Positions 10,392-17,246 of a stretch of DNA of 17,246 nt are shown here, piece after piece. The DNA lies in the NCBI GenBank assembly GCA_015039315.1, contig WIDE01000267.1:1-17246 (forward strand), written 5' to 3'. The stretch's first letter is position 1; every line of letters begins with the position of its first letter. A program made the position numbers and the translations under genes. The DNA is from Clavulina sp. PMI_390 (lineage: Eukaryota; Basidiomycota; Agaricomycetes; Cantharellales; Hydnaceae). A model generated the notes under the pieces. The model was given only the letters and a program-made list of their open reading frames with translations, was not told the DNA's origin and did not search any database.

Positions 10392-13321
10392 TTGGATCGA
10401 TTGACGTTGATCGACATGAGCAAAGCTTCTTGACAATACAATAATCGGGTGCGAGAGAACGAAAGATCAAATAAACTCCCCATGTATAACGGTTAGATTG
10501 AAGTACGTAGTCCGTGTGTCATGGGATGACTGCGCTGCTGCCTCGGGGAGCACAGATGCAGTGTTGAAGGCTGCAACATCGACGCCAAGGACAGCGCCCC
10601 TAATGCGGCTATTCAACATGCCCGCGAAGGCGAGCGCCTCCTCTTTGCCGTGGCTGCATGGTTACGGCTGGCATGAGAGGTAATTATATTATGTCTCAAG
10701 GCAGAAGGAAGAGTAATTAGGACCAATCATGAGAGCGAGCGATGATAGCGATGCTGTTGGGCGAGCGGGTGTCATGATGTCTCTTGGGTTGGAAAGGGTG
10801 CAGTGATTTGAAAAGTCTGCCATCCCCATATCGGCGCACTTGTAGGGAGGATTCGTATGATGGATTCACGGGGACAAAACGAGGGGAGGAGGGAGTGAAC
10901 ATTAGGGAGCATGGATGGTGGTATAGTTTCTTTTGAGGATATTTCCCTCAATTTATTCAGCATGCGCCGCCCATTTCAACTTACAGGGTGCGAGGATTCT
11001 GGAAGTCAAATCAAATTTCCATCAATCCAAAAGCAGCTTTTTTCTTTTCGCTTCCTCCCACTTGCAGGCCTCATGGCCGAAAGAACCATTTTTCTATAGT
11101 ACACATGCATCAGCAGCCAAAAGCAGCATAGAGTGCCAGCCAACAGCTTGAGTGCCTTGTCTTCTCCATCAGACCAAGACAACAAACGATAAAGCAGTAA
11201 CCATGTCAGGGACCAAGGAGGCGCTATAGTCGACAGGCATTCAGTAAGTCAGCGAAGACCCAATCCAGGTAAGAAAAACGAGTCGAATGTCATACTGCTG
11301 CTGGACGGATGCAGCAACATGTGCTGTCAAAAGTTGAGATACTTTATCGTCAGTGGTAGGGCAGGAGCTTGCAGGGAGCGAAAGTGGAGCACCGCCTCGG
11401 GTTTCAAATCGGCGTCATGTTGGGCAATGGCCTGCTTGGTTCATTGCAACTCACTTTTTGCAAGTTGAAGACTCAGGCCGACATGTATGATGTCAGCTGT
11501 GGCCAAACAGTCAACATCACCACATATCTTGCCGTGTGACCGGGGATCAGTTGGAGATGACCCTTGCTCGCGAACAAGTGCATCGTACACAATATCTTAG
11601 ATGGCGTCGGACATGGGCTTCTGATCTTACCTTCCTGTGCTTCAGAAATGCTGCCTCCACTTCCTATAGGGCAATGGAACCAGCCTACACTTCCTCGTTC
11701 GGATCCCCGTGCTAACCCTTAGCCCAGCTGTCTTTCTTCTCCTTTACTAATCATTCCTAAGAGAAAAGCGCCATTTCAAAAGGACTTGATGACAATACTG
11801 GTATCAGATAACGGAAGTAAACACCCATTTCCTTCAAGTTTAATGAAACTGACGTCCGATTCCTGCCTCAAAGCAACCAACCACCCACCTACATGATACC
11901 CATATATTGCTCTCTGCGGAATCTTCCTATCTTAGCCGCATGGGCTGCATATAAAACCGAACAGAACGACACATGCAGCTAAACAAGTGAGCAAAGATAC
12001 GGCAGGATCGCACTTCAGTGACAAGGATAGAAGAACGAAGCAGCAAACGTTTGTAACCCACCCAAAAAATGACCTCAAAATCACAAAAAAATGCTAGATT
12101 CAATACATATGTAAATTGGTAAAATCACATAGTGATGCAGCTGCAAAATCGGTACTCTCAAAGGTTCAATTTAGCGTGGAAAATCATTACGTCCATGAAC
12201 ACATAGAGGTTGGGTCGCAGGGAGAAAACAAGACCAGACCTTTGGCTTTGGTGATTTCTTGCTTCTTCTGTTGAATGGCTGTGATCAGATTGGAGGACAA
12301 TGGGCCACCTGGAAATGGAGCATTCAGCTGGGGATCACAATCAACTGTACTATTGGTTCAGCGTGAGCATATATGGCACTAGATCTCAAATGAAAAGCAC
12401 CGGGATATGGCTGTGCTCTGGAGGTTATTCCCAAAAGGGAAGAACATGTTACTTAAGGAATGACTCAGGCTGGTGTCGCATGTGGGGCTCAGAGCCGCCG
12501 GTCTTCAAGTTCTGAAATCGGCATATTCGGTGGACCATAAAGATTGGATGAAAATGTATGAAATGCGATTGGTTGTATTTCTCCAGGCAGTTTTGACGAC
12601 TGTCCACCATAGAACTCCATCATCATCCTCCCTCGCTTGAACAAACAACGCTATATGACGCTTAAATAAACAAGGATCGGGTTTGGTTCCCCAAACCCCC
12701 CCCCAAGAGTTGCTGCTCCGAGCCACACCCTGATCAACACGCCCTACAGGTCCGGAGCGTTCGACCGATGCGTTATACCAATCGTACTGTTACCGCATAG
12801 ATGTGTGCGCGTCCGTACAGCATGAGCGTGATTGAACACACCTGATCTTTTGCTGGCGTGTTAATATTCTGTGGTACCCATTGGATGGAGGCGACCATCT
12901 ACCAACTGAACAAGCGTGTAGCCAATAGTGATCATTAAGCCTTGCGAAGAGAAAAGAATCAAAAACATCATAGCATGCTCTGGAGAATCGGGAGAAGAGG
13001 ATGCCGTAACTACAAGATGGGTCATCGTTCAGGTCAGAAAATACAGTCAGAGTATAAAGAAATGTAAATGGCCAGGGAGCGAAGAGCCTGAAAACATGAG
13101 ATAAACTCCATGTCCTGAATCAAAAGAGTAAGGGTAGCAATGACGGGTGGCATCAAATGTACGGTTCCAGACTGGGAAGTAGGTTTGTCAGGATGGAGGA
13201 CGAGAATGGCATGAAGGAAACCAGGATTATTTATTGTTTTTTGGGGTGTCATTGCTGCTCTTGTGAATTAGAAGTCGTGTTCGGAAGATTAGCGAACGAT
13301 ATGCTTCGTGTTAATGGAAAA
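10392..13321. other. Spacer between gene B and gene C
   Basis: This is the longest gene-free stretch. Open frames are all short on both strands (none above about 75 codons), and no zinc cluster remnant, tRNA or transposon signature was found. It should hold the gene B promoter, including a CT-rich tract on the gene B strand near 10876-10897, and the gene C 3' region. Two things stand out: a hairpin at 12679-12698, and a short frame at 13034-13114 that may be a remnant or an extra last exon of gene C. Confidence 0.5.
12679..12698. repeat. 8-bp stem, 4-nt loop hairpin
   Basis: GGGTTTGG (12679-12686) and CCAAACCC (12691-12698) are perfect reverse complements around the loop TTCC, followed by a run of C. 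The function is unknown; it lies in the B-C spacer. Confidence 0.6.
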
Positions 13322-16300
13322 TTATCCGGAGCAGCAGGGATGGGAAATAGGACAAGTTGAAGATGAGCATACGCGACGCCGGAGGCCAGTTGAGAGATCG
13401 TGTGATATCTGTAAGTGAGTTTCGTCTTTGGAAGGAATGAGCAGGCTACTTAATGGGGTCGGGGTGGGACCATGCGTCCGTGAATGTGTGGTGGAATCGA
13501 GAATTAATGGATCAGGGTCCCCTAGATGCGGGATGCATGAAGGACTACAAAAATGACTTCTACTACTAGGAGAGGAGGATAGAGATGTGGAGGAAGCGAT
13601 AGGGGACGTACTCGATACTGAAGTGGCTGTGGTATGAGTAGGAGGATATGGATAATGTGCCAATGGCGAAGGTGCTGTCAATTCCTGAGGAGCGATGGCT
13701 GGGTAGCAATGGGGAGATGATGGCGGAGAAGGGGGAGGGGACCTTGATTCTGAACAAAGCGATGTAAGGGAGTTGGATACCTGCCGATGAGGACGAGCCA
13801 ATGCCTTGCTTGGCACTACTGGGCTACCGCTGAACCCAGTGGGATTCCCTGGGTGTGGTTTCTCCTATTTTTGCGATGTGTTGTTTCGCACAAGACCGAG
13901 GCTGCTTCTCTGAAGCAATCGGGTTCATTTTATGAGGTCTCGGGCGGCCCTAGATTCCGGACGCAAACGACTGTATCAGAACCATTGTTTTAAAGGAACA
14001 TAGTGCAAAAGAATCACATAGCCGCCAGGGCATTCTAGTCCCAAATCTCGACACGCTTGGCACCAGCCTCGCTCATCCTGTTGGAGAGTACATTTCTAAA
14101 GCATACTAGTCAGGCGCATCAGATTGCCATCCGCTTTCGGCTCGTACCTTGCGACGTTCCCTACATTTGAAGCAACCATCAGTTGTGTGAACCTTGCCGA
14201 CACGACGCCTTGGGCCCTGGCGCTGACCGCTCGCACCAGCCCGCGCCCTTGGTATTATGTCGTTTTGGGCAGCCAGCACTGTGCCGCTTGAGCCGCTTGG
14301 GGGTAGTCTGACTGAATTAGAAGGCAAGAACCGGGGTTTCTTGGCGCACACACCATCGGTGGGATCATCCGATATGGTCAAGGCTCGACGAGGAGAACGC
14401 GGCAATAGAGTCGGCGAAGTCGTGGTATTTGGCTTGTTGAGGTTGGACTTGCCGCTGAGGGGAAGCTGAGAAATCTGCAATGTATTGGACTCATTCGTAA
14501 ACGGTCCAGGTCGCCATTGTTGTGAAGGCCCAGCGCGTGATGACTCCTTATGAATGGGACAACGAGATGTATCTGGCGCCAGTCTAGAATGCGGAGGGTT
14601 TTGATCCGGCGGGGCGGACCGGTTCCACGAGCTGGCGTCTGTCACAGGAACAGGAGACAATGCGGTCGTGTTATTTGCCGAAGGATCATTGTATATGTGG
14701 AAAGGATATGGAAAGAAAGCAATAGAATTGAGCTCACCAGCATCAAGCCAGTCCATAATCTCTCTCTGGGGGAGGTTTTGAGAGGCATCACGATCGAGAC
14801 CGTGGTACTGTGAGATGACTTGAGTCTCACAGGTCACCTGGTATGGCGCGTTTGTGGCTCTGTTGAGGGAAGTCTTCATCATCGGTTGCAAAGTGCCAGA
14901 GCTGTGCAGCGGCTGGATAGGTATATCGCTTCTGTCTTGTATCGTAACTCCGGCTTTAGACCTCACCCTTGGATTCAGATGAGAAAGAGGCACGGTTGCT
15001 ACTGCATCACACATTTGAGGCACCTGACAAATAGCTCCACCAGGCGCGCGATTGAAAGCACTTGTAGAAACACCATGCTGCGTTAAGCGGTGGTAAGATG
15101 GCGGAATTGCGGCCGTAACAGTATTCCGAATCTGATAACCAGTTCGGCTCGCCCTTGATGCTGAATGCGGCGAGAAGTGGATAGTAGGATTTCCATGTGG
15201 GCCATTGTATGACCTAGGGTTAGCACTCGACGACAAGGCCTTGTGAGATATCAATGGAGGGGGTGGTCGCCTGGTGTGTTGCGGATATCCTGAATATGGT
15301 GTCGTGGCATACTGTGCCGTTTGCAGAGGCACCTCCGTCTCGCTTGATATCGTAGAGGTATGTGGCTCGCTCTGACCATAAAACAGCGAGACAGGCTCTC
15401 CTGGTTGAGGCTCTGTGTCATGATCCGAGGGGGAATGATAAAATGACGGGTTTCCAATGGTAGTGGTGTTGATCTGCGAGTTGTGTCGATCAACGGTAGG
15501 ATTGACCGATGAGGTCGCAAGGGAGATATTAGCTACGTGAAGGGCCGATTGAGGGTTCGGAAGCGGTGAGGGACGATATGATTGATTGGGCAACGGGGCG
15601 ACCAGATGGAATGGGAAAGAAGGGGGGTGTTTGGTTATCACTAGCCGTTTAGTGCGGTCAGGAGCAGGGCGACCGTGATGTGAGTTGGACGTTGGCTGGG
15701 AGCGGCCATATATAGGTGCCATCCTCTCATGATGAGGGAAGGATGATGATGGCCCGTGGAATGCCCAGCACGGATCCGGCAGTATGCCGGGCCAGACAGC
15801 ATCAGCAGGGTCCACTGATCCGACCGTTGGAAGGTTGTCGAGCTGAGCTGTCGTTTCATGCGGAGGCCGAGTGGCTTCAGGGTGTCTATCAGACGCTTGA
15901 AGGATCGCTTGAGGCCGGGAGTCTGGCGCAGGAGAGGGATATGGAATGGAGAGGTCGGTAGAAGAGGGTGTTTGCGTGAGCAGCGCCATAGGTGGGGTGC
16001 TTGCTGAGACCCTGGCGGCTAGAAAGCCATGGCTAAAGGTGTTTGCGATTTTTAGAGGCGGGAACCATGGTTGGGTGGTCAGTGAATGGTCTGTTTGCTC
16101 TCGTGCTACCCCTTCTGCCATTGAGGTAAATCGTGGGGAGGAATGGAGGGAGCCATGCATCGTGATTTTCTTCACATGAGTGTTCAGGGAGGCGCTGGGG
16201 GGGACGGTCCCTCTTCGGTCGTCGCAACCCACGCGAGGTATCTTCGCTTCGTAAGGCGTGGATGAAGGGGCAGGGGGCTGGGGGCTACATGTGAGTGTAG

Positions 16301-16469
16301 ACAGAGTGGAAGCAATGCGACCAGGGAGACTGTCGCTCGATGGCGCCGTTGTGGATCTCACTGCCAGATGTACCACGGGAGTGGATAGCACCGAACGGTG
16401 CATAAGTCTGGGGATGTCGTGCGCACTCGATCGCACGTGGGGAATGCTAGAAGAGGATGACGGATCCAT
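13322..16469 (-). CDS. Gene C: Zn2Cys6 transcription regulator, 3' end uncertain
   Basis: Paralogue of gene A. Exon 1 is 16469-14148 (774 codons), exon 2 is 14095-14018 (78 nt), exon 3 starts at 13949. The cluster is C766-x2-C769-x6-C776-x9-C786-x2-C789-x6-C796, with R-E-R-R-K-K between Cys2 and Cys3, followed by GYGRPRPHKM. Basic motifs KKPR (710-713) and PRRRVGK (753-759) are candidate nuclear localisation signals. The N-terminal part is Ser/Pro/Thr-rich and aligns with A (for example DAVATVPLSHLN against DAMATVFSSHVN). Exon 3 as read hits a stop at 13824-13826, giving about 841 aa. A second frame continues to 13322 and still resembles A (STSPIASST against STVPIASPT). A weak 43-nt intron (13891-13849) would join the two, giving about 994 aa; a frameshift is the alternative. 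The acidic tail of A and B is missing. The frame is open from an ATG at 16598, but that ATG overlaps a TATAAA, so the internal start at 16469 is preferred. Confidence 0.75.
13950..14017 (-). other. Gene C intron 2 (GT-AG, 68 nt)
   Basis: Donor GTGATT follows the Gly-Tyr codons ending the cluster exon; the acceptor is AATCTAG, with CTGAT as a possible branch site. It gives GY|GRPRP in phase 0, as in the other two genes. Confidence 0.8.
14096..14147 (-). other. Gene C intron 1 (GT-AG, 52 nt) inside the zinc cluster
   Basis: Donor GTACGA and acceptor GCTTTAG, with CTGAC as branch-like motif. It joins RERRK to KCTLQ in phase 0, at the same codon as in genes A and B. Confidence 0.85.
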
Positions 16470-16597
16470 ATGGAGAAGTGAGATGAGGGGAGAAGTACTT
16501 CGAATGCTCGAAAGGTGGGGAGCAAAGAGGCGAAAGTGCACCGTAGGAAAGGAAATGGTCGCAAGGTAACGCACGAAGGTCCTAACTGCTGCTTTCA

Positions 16598-16603
16598 TTT
16601 ATA
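16598..16603 (-). promoter_or_regulatory. Candidate TATA box of gene C
   Basis: On the gene C strand the sequence is CGCTATAAATG: a TATAAA whose last A is also the A of the most upstream in-frame ATG. If this is a working TATA box, transcription would begin some tens of bases downstream. The ATG at 16598 would then be outside the mRNA and the ATG at 16469 would be used. Confidence 0.4.
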
Positions 16604-17093
16604 GCGTCTCAAAGAATGAGCTCGAAATAAAGGCTGTGTGTTTCGCCTCGAGTCACGCATACAACGTGATTTTTTTCGAGAGAGCCGTCTTGCAGTAAGC
16701 GCTACAGGTTTGCCTCAATAGGGTCAGAACCCGTTAGCCAAGGCATGGGTGTCCCAGGCTCCGCATGGATAGAAGGAACCCATCTATCATGAACGTGAGA
16801 GATGATCGACTTCGATATGTGATAAGCGACAACGCAAGCCATGAACGAGAGGTGGCCTAGGGGCAGCACATTAGACGCGATCCAGATTACGAGATGCAGG
16901 TGAGCACATACGATCAAGACTTCAAACGGTACGAAAATATGAAGCATATTTTCACGCCAATTAGTTGGGTTTAAGGGGGGTTACGTCTATTAGAGGAGGA
17001 AAATGGAGGGGGGATAGAAGGGAAGCGGTCCAAGAGGAAGGAGGTAATAAAGTACTCACAAACTGGCTCGTGTAATCCATTCTTACACAACCA

Positions 17094-17110
17094 CGGTCCC
17101 ATGCTATCCG
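17094..17110. promoter_or_regulatory. CGG-N11-CCG candidate Zn2Cys6 site upstream of gene C
   Basis: CGG at 17094-17096 and CCG at 17108-17110 with an 11-nt spacer, the same arrangement as upstream of gene A but about 625 nt from the chosen start. The arms are not complementary beyond the triplets (CGGT and TCCG), so this site is weaker than the one near gene A. Confidence 0.3.
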
Positions 17111-17170
17111 AAGAGTGGCCGCGCTTTCTTTTTTCATGGGGAGTCTTCAATTAGCTATGCCGAATACTAC

Positions 17171-17236
17171 AAATCAAGCCTCCTGCGGAGTGCTCACTGC
17201 AGCTCTTCATTCTCTCTTTCCACTCTAATGGTAGCT
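17171..17236 (-). repeat. Duplicated upstream block, copy near gene C
   Basis: Partner of 6218-6286, with the same ordered matches (AAATC, GCCTCCTG, CACTGCAGCTC, TTCATTCTCTC, CCACTC, AATG, AGCT). The CTGCAG core lies about 730 nt upstream of the gene C start, against about 710 nt for gene A. The conserved spacing argues that promoter and gene were duplicated together. Confidence 0.65.
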
Positions 17237-17246
17237 CTGCAGTTCA

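Larger units (their letters stand above)
16604..17246. other. Upstream region of gene C
   Basis: No convincing gene. It contains a CT-rich tract on the gene C strand (about 16970-17045), a CGG-N11-CCG candidate site (17094-17110), and the second copy of the block also found upstream of gene A (17171-17236). The window ends just beyond that block. Confidence 0.5.

Noticed and set aside
11033..11075. GCAGCT plus pyrimidine-rich stretch upstream of gene B, resembling the block upstream of A and C
   Set aside because: The distance to the start is similar, but the match is mostly pyrimidine tract and lacks the CTGCAG and GCCTCCTG segments; not distinguishable from chance.
11850..11900. Possible fourth zinc cluster remnant (AAGCAACCA on the plus strand, as in the real clusters)
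   Set aside because: Translation of the reverse strand gives no CxxC pair or flanking motif; the match is a few bases only.
12725..12760. tRNA-like GTTCGAC sequence
   Set aside because: The flanks do not form a T-stem and no acceptor or anticodon arm could be placed.
1..17246. Transposons, LTRs or CRISPR arrays
   Set aside because: I saw no reverse transcriptase or transposase motifs, long terminal repeats or regularly spaced repeats. Small dispersed elements cannot be excluded without a genome-wide search.

Overview
The window looks like nuclear DNA of a filamentous fungus, probably a basidiomycete (Agaricomycotina). The evidence is short GT-AG introns of 51-80 nt with CTNAY-type branch sites, long Ser/Pro-rich exons, and Zn2Cys6 (fungal-type) DNA-binding clusters followed by a G-Y-G-x-P-[RK]-P segment. 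That segment resembles basidiomycete Zn2Cys6 regulators I know of. The species cannot be told from the sequence alone.

Three large genes lie head-to-tail, all on the minus strand: gene A (2191-5534), gene B (7960-10391) and gene C (about 13322-16469). Each encodes a long, low-complexity, probably disordered Ser/Pro/His-rich protein with one Zn2Cys6 cluster placed far from the N-terminus. In each, one intron splits the cluster after its second cysteine. A central exon of exactly 78 nt carries cysteines 3 to 6, and a second intron follows directly. The cluster spacing, C-x2-C-x6-C-x9-C-x2-C-x6-C, is identical in all three. A and C align along most of their length (first cysteine at residue 769 and 766). 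B is shorter and more divergent, although it sits between them. The genes are therefore tandem paralogues, most simply read as an expanded local family of transcription regulators.

The copies differ in informative ways. Gene A has a GC-AG intron exactly where B and C have GT-AG introns, plus an extra upstream intron that C lacks. A and B end in a similar acidic/aromatic tail, a candidate activation segment. Gene C has a reading-frame problem just after the cluster and no intact tail, so it may be decaying or have an altered 3' end.

The spaces between the genes (1-2190, 5610-7959, 10392-13321, 16604-17246) hold no convincing protein gene, tRNA, rRNA or mobile element. The upstream regions of A and C share a diverged duplicated block of about 65 nt at a similar distance from their starts, CT-rich tracts, and one CGG-N11-CCG candidate binding site each. 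This makes auto- or cross-regulation within the cluster a testable idea. The window opens with 47 consecutive G residues, which look more like a contig edge or sequencing artefact than biology. All exon structures are inferred by eye from splice signals, frame and paralogue comparison; no transcript data were available.
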